DNA of 64,000 bases from an uncultured bacterium (GCA_905214875.1 CAJMNR010000012.1:1-64000), one strand, 5' to 3'; counted from the first letter of the stretch, positions 1 through 8,675 are shown. Notes: generated by a model not told the origin, from the sequence alone. A program made the numbers and translations.

Positions 1-93
1 CCTTGTTGGTTATATCCTTGTTGGTTATATCCTTGTTGGTTATATCCTTGTTGATTATATCCTTGTTGATTATAGTAACCTTGTTGGTTATAC
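1..93. repeat. Tandem 15-bp coding repeat
   Basis: The 15-bp unit ccttgttggttatat is repeated five to six times with single-base changes (ggtta or gatta) and one 3-bp insertion near 76. It encodes the G-Y-N-Q-Q repeat on the minus strand. Such exact short repeats can change copy number by slippage. Confidence 0.9.
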
Positions 94-281
94 CCCTGCG
101 GATTGTTTTGCCCTTGCTGTACATTTCTATTATCAAATGCATTCACTGGCTCATCTTGATTTACTTGTGCCTGATCAAATGGCGATCCTTCTTGTTGATT
201 CTTGGATTGTATCTCCTCTGAGGATTGATCTATATTATTTTGTTCAAGTTCACTATCATGTTGTTTTAAATCTTCACTCAT
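1..281 (-). CDS. YNQQG-repeat protein, N-terminal part (runs off window)
   Basis: The ATG at 281 follows an AGGAGGA ribosome binding site at 8 bases. The reading frame runs without a stop to base 1, so only about 93 N-terminal residues are present. The visible part is hydrophilic: an acidic, Gln/Asn-rich segment and then at least five tandem copies of the pentapeptide G-Y-N-Q-Q. No signal peptide or membrane segment is visible. In related Clostridia such low-complexity N-termini often precede a small membrane domain (DUF4190 or TM2-like), but that part lies outside the window, so the function is open. Translation is clear from the strong start signals. Confidence 0.75.
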   Translation of the reverse strand, partial: MSEDLKQHDSELEQNNIDQSSEEIQSKNQQEGSPFDQAQVNQDEPVNAFDNRNVQQGQNNPQGYNQQGYYNQQGYNQQGYNQQGYNQQGYNQQ

Positions 282-306
282 GTATATTCCTCCTAATATA
301 ACTATA

Positions 307-334
307 ATGATATCGTATTTTTGAGTTTCGTCAA
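307..334 (-). promoter_or_regulatory. Promoter of the YNQQG-repeat gene
   Basis: On the minus strand TTGACG (334-329) and TATCAT (312-307) are spaced by 16 bases, and the start codon is 26 bases further on. A sigma-A type promoter is inferred. Confidence 0.5.
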
Positions 335-390
335 GAAAAATAAAGTGAAAAGATTATAAACTCTCGACGATTACAAGCATCTCATTTTTG

Positions 391-419
391 TTGAAACACC
401 TATCTACTTATGCTAAAAT
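391..419 (+). promoter_or_regulatory. Promoter of rqcH
   Basis: TTGAAA (391-396) and TAAAAT (414-419) are separated by 17 bases, 46 bases upstream of the rqcH start. It is divergent from the promoter at 307-334. Confidence 0.55.
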
Positions 420-465
420 GTGCTAGAATACAGCAATAGAAATACACAGCAAAGGAGATGTCACT

Positions 466-2214
466 ATGGCTTTAGATGGCATTGTAATAAATAATTTAGT
501 TTCTGACTTAAGCGACGCTTTAGTTGGCGGACGAATCAATAAGATCGCTCAACCAGAAAAAGATGAGCTTCTTTTAACAATAAAGAATAATAGACAGCAG
601 TATCGTTTACTCATATCTGCAAGTGCAAGCTTACCGCTCATGTACTTGACTTCAGATAATAAACAGAGTCCACTTACTGCTCCAAACTTCTGTATGCTTC
701 TTAGAAAGCATTTAAACAGCGCAAAAATCTTAAGCATCACCCAGCCTGGTCTGGAACGTATTATTAATATGGAAATCGAACATTTAAATGAGCTTGGAGA
801 TGTGTGTACGAAACATCTGATTGTTGAAATCATGGGCAAGCACTCTAATATCATTTTCTGTGATGATGAAAAAGTGATCATCGACAGTATCAAACATATC
901 TCTGGCTTAGTCAGCAGCGTTCGTGAAGTACTTCCTGGTCGTCCTTATTTCATTCCTCACACAATGGACAAGTTAGATCCACTTACACTTACTGCAGAAC
1001 AATTCGAAACAATCGTTCTTGCCAAACCTATGACGGTTCAAAAAGCAATCTACAATTCCATTACAGGATTCAGCCCTATTATTGCAACAGAATTATGCGA
1101 GCGTGCTTCTATCGACGCAAGTGCTCCCACTGCTTCTCTTAGCGAAAATGAACGACTTCATTTATATACACAGGTTGCACACCTTGTAGAGGATATTAAC
1201 AATAAGTCCTATACACCAAACATTATATATAAAGGAAAAGAGCCAATCGAATTCGGGAGTGTTTCACTTTGCTGTTACAAGGAGTATACTGCCAAAGAGT
1301 TTGATTCCATTTCTCCTGTTCTTGAAACTTACTATGCAGATAAAAATGCGATCACAAGAATCAAGCAAAAATCTGTTGATTTACGTAAAATTATCTCCAA
1401 TGCATTAGAACGTAATCATAAAAAATATGATTTACAGTTAAAACAACTAAAAGATACAGAAAAGCGTGACAAGTATAGAATCTATGGTGAAATGATCAAT
1501 ACGTATGGTTACGAATTAGAAGAAGGCGCCAAAGAATTAAAATGCTTAAACTACTATACAAACGAAGACATTACCGTTCCTCTTGATCCTACACTTACAC
1601 CTTCGGAAAATGCAAAGAAATATTTTGACCGATATAATAAGTTAAAACGTACCTTCGAAGCACTTACCATGCAGACAGCTGAGACCAAAGAGGAAATTGT
1701 TCATTTAGATGAAATCCATACTTCTCTTAGTTTTGCACAAAATGAAGATGACTTAGTACAAATCAAAGAGGAATTAATGGAATTTGGTTATATGAAGCGT
1801 AAGTATCTTGGCAAGAAAGCTGGAAAGAAAATTAAAATTACAAGCAAGCCATTCCATTTCATCTCTTCTGACGGGTACCACATGTATGTTGGAAAGAATA
1901 ACTATCAGAATGAAGAATTGACATTTAAGTTTGCTACCGGCAATGATTGGTGGTTCCATGCAAAAGGCATGCCTGGCAGCCATGTTATCGTGAAATCGGA
2001 AGGGGATGAGCTTCCTGATCGTACATTTGAAGAAGCTGGCCGTTTAGCTGCTCACTTCTCCAAAGGCTGTGATGCTGAAAAAGTTGAAATCGATTATACG
2101 CAAAAGAAAAATGTTAAAAAGCCAAGTGGTGGAAAACCAGGATTTGTAGTTTACTATACAAACTACTCTCTTATGATCGAGCCTGATATTTCCGAAATCA
2201 CAAAAGTAGACTAA
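466..2214 (+). CDS. rqcH: RqcH, Rqc2/NEMF-type ribosome quality control factor
   Basis: A 582-residue NFACT protein. The N-terminal NFACT-N domain (about 1-280) starts with the typical ALDG motif. A charged coiled-coil region follows (about 290-440), and the NFACT-R domain is at about 463-560 (NDWWFHAKGMPGSHV). Bacterial RqcH binds the obstructed 50S subunit and recruits tRNA-Ala to add C-terminal alanine tails to stalled chains. The position matching the functional Asp-Arg pair of Bacillus RqcH is E97-R98 here. Older annotation calls the family fibronectin-binding protein. The start follows AAAGGAGATG. It has its own promoter and no operon partner; a TTG-started gene follows 39 bases later. 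Confidence 0.93.
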   Translation: MALDGIVINNLVSDLSDALVGGRINKIAQPEKDELLLTIKNNRQQYRLLISASASLPLMYLTSDNKQSPLTAPNFCMLLRKHLNSAKILSITQPGLERIINMEIEHLNELGDVCTKHLIVEIMGKHSNIIFCDDEKVIIDSIKHISGLVSSVREVLPGRPYFIPHTMDKLDPLTLTAEQFETIVLAKPMTVQKAIYNSITGFSPIIATELCERASIDASAPTASLSENERLHLYTQVAHLVEDINNKSYTPNIIYKGKEPIEFGSVSLCCYKEYTAKEFDSISPVLETYYADKNAITRIKQKSVDLRKIISNALERNHKKYDLQLKQLKDTEKRDKYRIYGEMINTYGYELEEGAKELKCLNYYTNEDITVPLDPTLTPSENAKKYFDRYNKLKRTFEALTMQTAETKEEIVHLDEIHTSLSFAQNEDDLVQIKEELMEFGYMKRKYLGKKAGKKIKITSKPFHFISSDGYHMYVGKNNYQNEELTFKFATGNDWWFHAKGMPGSHVIVKSEGDELPDRTFEEAGRLAAHFSKGCDAEKVEIDYTQKKNVKKPSGGKPGFVVYYTNYSLMIEPDISEITKVD

Positions 2215-2253
2215 TGCTTATTAAATACGTGTTATAAGAAAGGGGATTTTCGT

Positions 2254-3060
2254 TTGATTAGATCAGATTATCATGTACACTCCTTCTTCTCCTCAGACTC
2301 CGAGGCTTCCATGGAATCTATGATAGAAAGAGCCATTGAATTAAACTTTGAACGTATTTGCTTTACCGACCATATGGATTATGATTTTCCGAAACAGTAC
2401 ACTCACAACTTTGAGTTTGATCCAGAAAGCTATTTTCAAACACTGAACTTGATGAAAGAACAGTATCAAGACAAAATCAAGGTACTTTTTGGAGTTGAAT
2501 GTGGTATGCAGCCCCATCTAGCAGATCGTTTTCAAGCTCTCATTACTTCTTATCCTTTTGATTTTGTCATTTGCTCTAGCCATATCGTAAACGGTCAAGA
2601 TCCTTATTACAAAGAGTTCTGGGAAGGTATGACTAAGAAGGAAGGGATTTCTCTTTATCTAGATTCCATTCTTGATAATATAAATGCCTTTGATAATTTT
2701 GATGTATATGGTCATCTGGACTATATTGTTCGTTACGTTCCTGATCATAACTGTACGTATCGGTATGAAGACTATAAAGACAAGATTGATTTAATCCTTT
2801 CTACATTAATCGCGAAAGGAAAAGGGATTGAAGTAAATACGGCTGGCTACAAATATGGCCTTGGAACGACGAATCCAAAGGAAGACTTAATCAAACGTTA
2901 TTTTGAACTTGGAGGCAAAATTCTTACAATTGGTTCTGATGGACACAAACCAGAACATTTTGCCTATGACTTTGAAAAAGCCTGTCAAATGTTAAAATCC
3001 ATCGGTGTTCGTCAATACACTGTATTCGAAAACCGAAAACCTATTTTTATCGATTTATAA
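2254..3060 (+). CDS. PHP-domain phosphatase, HisJ/histidinol-phosphatase family
   Basis: This 268-residue protein is a complete PHP metallo-phosphoesterase. The first metal motif is DYHVHS (residues 5-10), followed by FTDHMD (about 38-43), a glutamate in GVECG, CSSHI, YGHLDYI and a terminal GSDGHKPE. This matches the HisJ/HisK type that dephosphorylates L-histidinol phosphate. No other his gene is nearby, so the substrate is inferred from family only. The start is TTG at 2254 behind GAAAGGGGA; no better in-frame ATG is present upstream. It probably shares a transcript with rqcH and ends at the hairpin at 3065-3101. Confidence 0.8.
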   Translation: MIRSDYHVHSFFSSDSEASMESMIERAIELNFERICFTDHMDYDFPKQYTHNFEFDPESYFQTLNLMKEQYQDKIKVLFGVECGMQPHLADRFQALITSYPFDFVICSSHIVNGQDPYYKEFWEGMTKKEGISLYLDSILDNINAFDNFDVYGHLDYIVRYVPDHNCTYRYEDYKDKIDLILSTLIAKGKGIEVNTAGYKYGLGTTNPKEDLIKRYFELGGKILTIGSDGHKPEHFAYDFEKACQMLKSIGVRQYTVFENRKPIFIDL

Positions 3061-3064
3061 AAAC

Positions 3065-3101
3065 AAAGGGAGAAACTCAAACTTTATGAGTTTCTCCCTT
3101 T
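3065..3101. terminator. Bidirectional intrinsic terminator
   Basis: A 15-bp perfect stem (aaagggagaaactca / tgagtttctcccttt) with a 7-base loop lies between the convergent PHP phosphatase and acetyltransferase genes. Confidence 0.85.
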
Positions 3102-3107
3102 CTATTA

Positions 3108-3557
3108 TTACAGGTTCATAACCATACACTCGTTAGATTCTACAAAACCATATCTTTTATATAATGGCCTTCCCATTTCAGTTGCATCTAAACTAATTTC
3201 TGTAACACCCTTTTTCCTTGCCTCGTCTACTAACAAATCAAGCATTTTTAATGCAATCCCCTGTCTTCGATACTGACTATTGGTGTATACATTCATTAAA
3301 TGTGCCCGTTTTCCTGAAGGATGGGAAAATGTCGGCATTATGTCTATGTATGAAAGTGTGGCACAACCTATGACTTTCTCATCGATCGCTAATACTGTCG
3401 TTTGATTTCCTTTTTCAAAATATTCTCTGCTGCTTTCTATCAGCTCGTTGCTATACTCATAATCCTCTGGCAAGTCATTCACTACACGTAACATTTCTAA
3501 TCTGCTTTCCATAAGCAGTTCCATATCTTGTTCTGTTGCAATACTATATCGAATCAT
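3108..3557 (-). CDS. GNAT family N-acetyltransferase
   Basis: A 149-residue Gcn5-related acetyltransferase. The acetyl-CoA loop is visible as YRRQGIALKML (motif A, Q/R-x-x-G-x-A), followed by the C-terminal E-I-S-L-D-A-T and YGF motifs. The substrate is unknown. The start chosen is ATG at 3557 (MIRYSIA), directly behind AAGGAGG. The reading frame stays open 27 codons upstream, but that extension is hydrophobic and lacks a ribosome binding site. It lies 94 bases downstream of the DUF2007-like gene and is probably its own unit. Confidence 0.8.
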   Translation of the reverse strand: MIRYSIATEQDMELLMESRLEMLRVVNDLPEDYEYSNELIESSREYFEKGNQTTVLAIDEKVIGCATLSYIDIMPTFSHPSGKRAHLMNVYTNSQYRRQGIALKMLDLLVDEARKKGVTEISLDATEMGRPLYKRYGFVESNECMVMNL

Positions 3558-3651
3558 TCTATCCTCCTTAAGTATACCTTTTTTTCTATGTAATATGAAA
3601 GGGAATACTACACAACTTAAGACGTATAATACTCCCATTCCTTTTAATAAG

Positions 3652-4050
3652 TTAACTTACAAGCAAATTGACCGCCCATGTTAGGACAACCATGCCAACT
3701 GCAAGTCCTAAAATAATTCTTGATACAATCTTTATATTACGATATGCTGGAACCTTTTGCTGTTCTTCTTCAACAGCCTCTTCTTCAGAACAATGTTTTA
3801 GAAAAATCTCTTCACAGATTTGTTTTGCTTGCTCATAATCTTCTTGATTTACATAAATTTCTTGTCCATAAATGGAGTATCCCATGTAGAGATTCATGTA
3901 GCTCCCTGTTCCTTTGTCTTTTTTAAAGCATTCAATATTGTTATTCTTCAACGTATTAATAATCAGATCTGCTTCTACGGTATCTGTCACAGATAGTAAT
4001 AGTTCGACATCACCTTTTTTATATTCTGCTTTACAACATGGACAAAACAT
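3652..4050 (-). CDS. DUF2007-like protein with N-terminal CPCC and C-terminal membrane anchor
   Basis: A 132-residue protein that starts MFCPCCKAEY. The short Cys motif CPCC is a half zinc ribbon or redox motif. Residues about 15-85 resemble the DUF2007 putative signal-transducing fold (V-E-A-D-L-I-I-N-T-L-K-N-N-N-I-E, then Y-G-Q-E-I-Y-V). An acidic linker and one transmembrane helix (about 108-130) follow. It would sit on the inner face of the membrane. The function is not known. The start follows AGGGAGG. The neighbours give no pathway clue. Confidence 0.65.
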   Translation of the reverse strand: MFCPCCKAEYKKGDVELLLSVTDTVEADLIINTLKNNNIECFKKDKGTGSYMNLYMGYSIYGQEIYVNQEDYEQAKQICEEIFLKHCSEEEAVEEEQQKVPAYRNIKIVSRIILGLAVGMVVLTWAVNLLVS

Positions 4051-4120
4051 TGAGTTCCCTCCCCATTATTCTTATCTCCCATTCAGTATAACATACCTTT
4101 TCCAATTATTCCAAGTATTG

Positions 4121-4669
4121 TTATTTTTTCAAAGAATAAGATAGGATTTGATTTCCTTCTAAATCCTTAATTGTAAAGACTCCATCCTCATAAATCATAT
4201 AGCTATGTTTATTACCGTTTTTCGGAATTGTCATGGAACCTGGATTGATATACACGATGCCATTTATTTCTTCGGCTGTTAATACGTGTGTATGACCATG
4301 GATTAATAAATCTCCTTCGTTCATTGGTGGAAGATTCTCTACATTGTACTTATGGCCATGTGTGATAAACGCCATTCTTCCTTCTAAATACATGATCATA
4401 TAATCGGCTAGCACTGGGAATTCTAACACCATCTGGTCAACTTCTGCTTCACAGTTACCTCTAACGCATAATAATTCTTTCTTATTGTCATTTAACATCT
4501 TGATTACTTCTTTTGGTGCATAACCTTCTGGGAGGTCATTTCTTGGTCCATGATATAATAAATCTCCAAGCAGAATTAATTTTTCGGCGTTTTCTTTTCT
4601 ATAAATTTCAAACATCTTTTCACAGTAAATGGAAGACCCATGAAGGTCGGATGCAAACATAAATTTCAT
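4121..4669 (-). CDS. yfcE: YfcE-type metallophosphoesterase
   Basis: A 182-residue calcineurin-like phosphodiesterase. The metal-binding motifs are in order: FASDLHG (4-10), LGDLLYHGPRN (35-45), RGNCEAE (70-76), THGHKYN and IHGHTHV near the C-terminus. Escherichia coli YfcE hydrolyses phosphodiester model substrates with Mn2+; the natural substrate is unknown. The start at 4669 follows AAAAGGAGAC at good spacing. It is monocistronic. The upstream 366 bases hold a structured repeat (4783-5031), which also contains the terminator of mnmA. Confidence 0.85.
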   Translation of the reverse strand: MKFMFASDLHGSSIYCEKMFEIYRKENAEKLILLGDLLYHGPRNDLPEGYAPKEVIKMLNDNKKELLCVRGNCEAEVDQMVLEFPVLADYMIMYLEGRMAFITHGHKYNVENLPPMNEGDLLIHGHTHVLTAEEINGIVYINPGSMTIPKNGNKHSYMIYEDGVFTIKDLEGNQILSYSLKK

Positions 4670-4782
4670 ACTATTGTCTCCTTTTGTCTACTCTCATTAG
4701 TATTTCTCTTTTTCTTTATTATATTTGATTTTAAGGGAGTTTCAACACAATCTTTATATATTTCTTTGGCCAAAACGAAAAA

Positions 4783-5031
4783 AAAGGCCCCTAAGGGCCT
4801 TTCAGACTGTAGACAAATAAAACTTTTATTCTACGTAGTTTTTCTTGGGGGGAAATTTAATCGGCAGGCGGAAACCGCGCTTTTCGTCTGCCGAATTAGC
4901 GCGAGTAGGCCTGTTTTTTAGGCTTGCACGAGCGAGCGCTAATTGATTCCTCACAGGGAATGGATGAAATCCTGATTTCATCCAAAGCTTGTCGACTTTG
5001 TCGACAAGCTAAAAGGCCCCTAAGGGCCTTT
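4783..5031. repeat. Structured element A: terminator-embedded repeat with duplicated hairpin
   Basis: Both ends are the same 20-bp self-complementary sequence AAAGGCCCCTAAGGGCCTTT (4783-4802 and 5012-5031). The left copy is preceded by a run of A and the right copy followed by a run of T, so each end is an intrinsic terminator. The 209-bp core folds into a hairpin at 4861-4894 with loop GAAACCGCGCTTTT, a branched stem at 4895-4943, GGATGAAATC/GATTTCATCC (4961-4982) and AGCTTGTCGAC/GTCGACAAGCT (4986-5010). Element B at 20760-21044 has the same order with shared loops and changed, still paired, stems. No ORF explains it. It may be a small RNA or a mobile element. Confidence 0.75.
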
Positions 5032-5035
5032 TTTA

Positions 5036-6112
5036 CTAAAGGATCGTTCCGCCACCAACAACATAGTCACCATCGTAAAATACAACAGCTTGTCCTGGTG
5101 TGATTGCTCTTTGTGGTTCATCGAATACGACTTCCACAAGATCCTCTTCAATCTTTTTAATTGTACATTTGGAACCGCTATGGCTATAACGGATCTTTGC
5201 TACAACTTCCATTTCACCTTCTAAGTCTGGAATCGACATGAAGTTAACGTTGTTGCAACGAAGTGTACTTGCGAAGACGTCTTCGGAGTTACCGATTACA
5301 ACTTCATTTGTTTCCGGACGAATGGCTACGACAAATACAGGATGTCCCATACTTAAGTTTAAGCCTTTTCTTTGTCCTACTGTATAATGGATAATTCCTT
5401 TATGCTTACCGATTACTTTACCATCAGGAGTTACGAAGTTACCTGGTTTGCACTTCTCTCCTGTAGTCTCTTCAATAAACTTTGCATAATCATTATCAGG
5501 TACGAAACAGATTTCCTGGCTATCTGGCTTATTCGCTACTTGAAGTCCGATTTCTTCAGCAATTTTACGAATCTCATCTTTCGTATATTCTCCTACAGGC
5601 ATTAACGTGTGCTTAAGTTGATGCTGAGTAAGATTATATAACGCATAGGTTTGATCTTTTGCCGCTGTAGCAGACTTCTTTAATGTGTAACGGCCGTTTT
5701 CAAGTTTCTCAATACGAGCATAATGACCAGTTGCAATATAATCTGCACCGATATCAAGAGATCTCTTTAAAAGAGATTCCCATTTTACATAACGGTTGCA
5801 GGCAATGCAAGGATTTGGAGTTCTTCCTTGTAAATATTCGTCTACAAAATAATCCATTACATTACATTTGAATTCTTCTCTAAAATTCATAACGTAGTAT
5901 GGAATTTCAAGGTCAGAAGCAACTCTTCTTGCATCTTCCACTGCGCTAAGTCCGCAGCATCCGCCATTTTCTTCTAGCGAACAAGTATCTTCTGTCTGCC
6001 AGATCTGCATCGTTACACCAACTACATCATATCCTGCCTTCTTTAAAAGATAAGCTCCTACAGAAGAATCAACGCCTCCTGACATACCGATTACTACTTT
6101 TTTCTTTTCCAT
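5036..6112 (-). CDS. mnmA: tRNA-specific 2-thiouridylase MnmA
   Basis: A 358-residue enzyme that uses ATP and persulfide sulfur to form 2-thiouridine at the wobble base U34 of tRNA-Glu, -Gln and -Lys. The PP-loop SGGVDSS is at 11-17. The catalytic cysteines are C102 (NPC, with C105 in ACNRY) and C202 (SQEICFV). The C-terminal beta-barrel is complete. The length is normal for the family. The start at 6112 follows GTAGGAGGG. It is downstream of iscS and iscU on the same strand, which fits sulfur transfer from cysteine desulfurase. It ends five bases before the duplicated terminator of element A. Confidence 0.96.
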   Translation of the reverse strand: MEKKKVVIGMSGGVDSSVGAYLLKKAGYDVVGVTMQIWQTEDTCSLEENGGCCGLSAVEDARRVASDLEIPYYVMNFREEFKCNVMDYFVDEYLQGRTPNPCIACNRYVKWESLLKRSLDIGADYIATGHYARIEKLENGRYTLKKSATAAKDQTYALYNLTQHQLKHTLMPVGEYTKDEIRKIAEEIGLQVANKPDSQEICFVPDNDYAKFIEETTGEKCKPGNFVTPDGKVIGKHKGIIHYTVGQRKGLNLSMGHPVFVVAIRPETNEVVIGNSEDVFASTLRCNNVNFMSIPDLEGEMEVVAKIRYSHSGSKCTIKKIEEDLVEVVFDEPQRAITPGQAVVFYDGDYVVGGGTIL

Positions 6113-6137
6113 GAGGTGATACCCTCCTACTTTGTGA

Positions 6138-6581
6138 TTAGTATTCTTCTACCACTTCTTCTTCATCTTCATGAATATCACTCTTTGGTTTTTCTAATCC
6201 TTCGATTTTAATACCGTTCTTTTCTGCATAATCCCAAAGAGCAGCGTGGATTGCTTCTTCAGCAAGTAATGAACAGTGTACCTTAACTGGTGGTAGTCCG
6301 TCAAGTGCATCCATAACCGCTTTGTTTGTTACTTTTAATGCTTCTTGAACTGTAAGGCCTTTTACTAATTCTGTTGCCATACTACTTGTTGCTACTGCAG
6401 CACCACATCCGAATGTCTTGAATTTTACATCTTGGATGATTCCATTATCATCAATATCAAGATACATTCTCATGATATCTCCACATTTTGCGTTACCTAC
6501 TGTACCAACGCCGCTTGCATTTTCGATTTCTCCTACATTTCTTGGGTTTTGGAAATGGTCCATTACTTTTTCGCTATACAT
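6138..6581 (-). CDS. iscU: IscU/NifU-type Fe-S cluster scaffold
   Basis: A 147-residue scaffold on which Fe-S clusters are assembled. The three ligand cysteines are C33 (AKCGD, with D35), C59 (FGCG) and C103 (VHCS). The first 125 residues match NifU-N; an acidic tail follows (SDIHEDEEEVVEEY). The N-terminus MYSEKVMDHFQNPRN is typical for the family. The start follows TAGGAGG. The gene lies 142 bases downstream of iscS and 25 bases upstream of mnmA in an apparent operon. No hscA, hscB or ferredoxin gene accompanies it, as is usual in Clostridia. Confidence 0.93.
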   Translation of the reverse strand: MYSEKVMDHFQNPRNVGEIENASGVGTVGNAKCGDIMRMYLDIDDNGIIQDVKFKTFGCGAAVATSSMATELVKGLTVQEALKVTNKAVMDALDGLPPVKVHCSLLAEEAIHAALWDYAEKNGIKIEGLEKPKSDIHEDEEEVVEEY

Positions 6582-6723
6582 ATATTTTTCCTCCTAATTA
6601 CTCAGCCTTTCCGCCTTCATAATCAGATGATGCTCACAAATGCCTTTTGATATCTTCTGATTTTGAAATTGGAATGACTTCTATATAATTGTTTTCTTTA
6701 TTTTAATTTAGATTTGTTGTTAT

Positions 6724-7911
6724 TTATTTTCTTTCCATTGATTTTACGAAATCTTCGTATAATGGAGACATGGAACGTAATTTGTTTACGATCTCAATGA
6801 TTGCATCTACTGTGTAATCGATATCTTCTTTGCTTGTATCTTCGCTTAATGTTAAACGTAATGATCCATGAGCAATTTCATGAGGTAAACCGATTGCTAA
6901 TAATACGTGGCTTGGATCTAAAGAGCCTGATGTACAAGCTGATCCTGAAGAAGCGCAGATACCTTTCATATCAAGCATGATAAGAAGGGATTCACCTTCG
7001 ATAAATTGGAAGCTGAAGTTTGCATTATTTGGTAAACGGTTATTACGATCTCCGTTTAGTCTTGTATATGGAACTTCTTTTAATACGCGTTCAATTAAAT
7101 AATTTCTTGTTTCAGTTTCTTTCTCCACACGAGCATCTAATGTTTCCATTGCGATTTCTACTGCTTTACCGAAACCAACGATTGCTGGAACATTTTCTGT
7201 ACCTGCTCTACGGTGTCTTTCTTGAGCACCACCATGGATGAAGGAACGTAATTTTAATCCTTTGCGGATATATAACATACCAATTCCTTTTGGTCCGTTT
7301 AATTTATGACCAGATGCACTTAACATATCGATGTGTAATTCATCTACATCGATGTCAACTTGACCAAATGCTTGAACTGCATCTGTGTGGAATAAGATTC
7401 CGTTTTCTTTTGCAATTTCACCAATTTCTTTGATTGGTTGAATTGTACCAATTTCATTATTGGCAAACATAACTGAAATTAAAATTGTTGTTGGACGGAT
7501 TGCTGCTTTTAATTCATCAAGTTTTAATTTACCGTTTTCATCAACACCAACATAAGTTACTTCAAAACCTTGTTTTTCAAGCCATTCACATGTATGAAGA
7601 ATTGCATGGTGTTCGATTTTGGAAGTGATGATGTGATTTCCTTTTTCTTTATAAGCTTCCGCTGTACATTTTAAAGCCCAGTTATCAGATTCAGAACCAC
7701 CACCAGTGAAATAGATTTCTTCTGGTTTTGCTTTTAATGCTTTCGCGATAATTTCTCTTGATTTGCTTACTGCGATTTTATTTTGTGATGCAAATTCATA
7801 TACACTTGAAGGATTACCGAATTTCTCTGTGAAATATGGTAACATAGCTTCAACTACTTCTGGTCTAGTTGCTGTCGTTGCAGCATTATCTAAGTAAATT
7901 TTCTTTTCCAT
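6724..7911 (-). CDS. iscS: Cysteine desulfurase (NifS/IscS family)
   Basis: A 395-residue PLP enzyme that converts L-cysteine to L-alanine and passes the sulfur as persulfide to IscU and MnmA. The PLP lysine lies in ASGHKLNGPKG, and the persulfide cysteine is in the mobile loop SSGSACTSGS, a long type I loop. The N-terminus IYLDNAATTATRP is typical. ATG 7911 is preferred to ATG 7920: TAGGAG is 9 bases from the former but abuts the latter. It lies between the Rrf2 regulator and iscU and is probably co-transcribed with both. Confidence 0.94.
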   Translation of the reverse strand: MEKKIYLDNAATTATRPEVVEAMLPYFTEKFGNPSSVYEFASQNKIAVSKSREIIAKALKAKPEEIYFTGGGSESDNWALKCTAEAYKEKGNHIITSKIEHHAILHTCEWLEKQGFEVTYVGVDENGKLKLDELKAAIRPTTILISVMFANNEIGTIQPIKEIGEIAKENGILFHTDAVQAFGQVDIDVDELHIDMLSASGHKLNGPKGIGMLYIRKGLKLRSFIHGGAQERHRRAGTENVPAIVGFGKAVEIAMETLDARVEKETETRNYLIERVLKEVPYTRLNGDRNNRLPNNANFSFQFIEGESLLIMLDMKGICASSGSACTSGSLDPSHVLLAIGLPHEIAHGSLRLTLSEDTSKEDIDYTVDAIIEIVNKLRSMSPLYEDFVKSMERK

Positions 7912-7958
7912 ATTATTCATCTCCTACAAATAATCAAATTGTCAAGTTCTCTATATTC

Positions 7959-8423
7959 TTAGCAAGGATATGTCGTATGCTCATCCTTAGCATGACTTGC
8001 TTGAAGGGCTTTGCCCTCTTCGACAAGCTCTGAAAGCATTAATGCGTCGACCGCACTGTTAATGCTGTCACTAATACGTTTCCAAACATATTTTGTAACG
8101 CAAAGATCGGCACTTTTACAGCTGCTTTTGCCGCCATAAACCTCTGCACAGTCTACCGGATGAAGGTCCCCCTCGCACGCGCGTAAGATATCTCCTACTG
8201 AAATCTCTTCCGCCGGTCTTGCTAATATATAGCCGCCTTGTGCGCCACGCTTACTTTCTACGATTCCTGCTTTTTTTAATTTGGCAATTAATTGTTCTAA
8301 ATAGCTGATTGAAATTCCTTGACGTTCTGCAATACTGCTAAGAGCTATTGCTTCTTCTTCACAGTGTAACGCCAAATCCAATACAGCGCGTAACCCATAT
8401 CTACCTTTAGTCGAAAGCTTCAT
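7959..8423 (-). CDS. Rrf2 family regulator (IscR-like)
   Basis: A 154-residue regulator with an N-terminal winged helix (1-65, MKLSTKGRYGLRAVLDLA) and four cysteines at 83, 92, 102 and 108. Three of these could bind a [2Fe-2S] cluster as in IscR, though the spacing C92-x9-C102-x5-C108 is wider than in the E. coli protein. As first gene of the iscS-iscU-mnmA cluster it most likely senses Fe-S status and autoregulates the operon. The putative operator is the triple direct repeat at 8484-8525. The start follows GAGGGAGG. CymR-type cysteine regulators share the fold but usually lack these cysteines. Confidence 0.85.
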   Translation of the reverse strand: MKLSTKGRYGLRAVLDLALHCEEEAIALSSIAERQGISISYLEQLIAKLKKAGIVESKRGAQGGYILARPAEEISVGDILRACEGDLHPVDCAEVYGGKSSCKSADLCVTKYVWKRISDSINSAVDALMLSELVEEGKALQASHAKDEHTTYPC

Positions 8424-8483
8424 AAGCCTCCCTCACTCTCTGTATCTATTTGGTACTTATCCATAAATCCTAGTCCTCATTCA

Positions 8484-8525
8484 TTAATTCCTACTAGTTT
8501 AATTCCGAGTAATTTAATTCCGAGT
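8484..8525 (-). promoter_or_regulatory. Three 15-bp direct repeats, likely operator of the isc operon
   Basis: Read on the minus strand, ACTCGGAATTAA occurs twice exactly and AGTAGGAATTAA once, at a strict 15-bp period, about 60 bases upstream of the Rrf2 start. A further degenerate copy (AATGAGGACTAGG) follows. Regular phasing suggests side-by-side binding of the Rrf2 protein; this is inferred. Confidence 0.5.
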
Positions 8526-8675
8526 ATTTTAATTGGATTTACTTTTAACAGTTTATCATTTACAATTTTTTTCGTCAAGCCTTTAATGATGTTTTTTATC
8601 AAAAACAATGTTTGTCGCATGAAATAGCTTGGGACGAATATAATTAAATAACGAATTAACGCTAGGACGAAACTT

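Noticed and set aside
1..93. CRISPR-like short repeats
   Set aside because: The 15-bp units are contiguous without spacers and are in frame as the coding repeat G-Y-N-Q-Q.
4640..4921. 93-codon plus-strand ORF across element A
   Set aside because: It passes through the terminator hairpin and the structured stems and has no ribosome binding site or conserved protein pattern.
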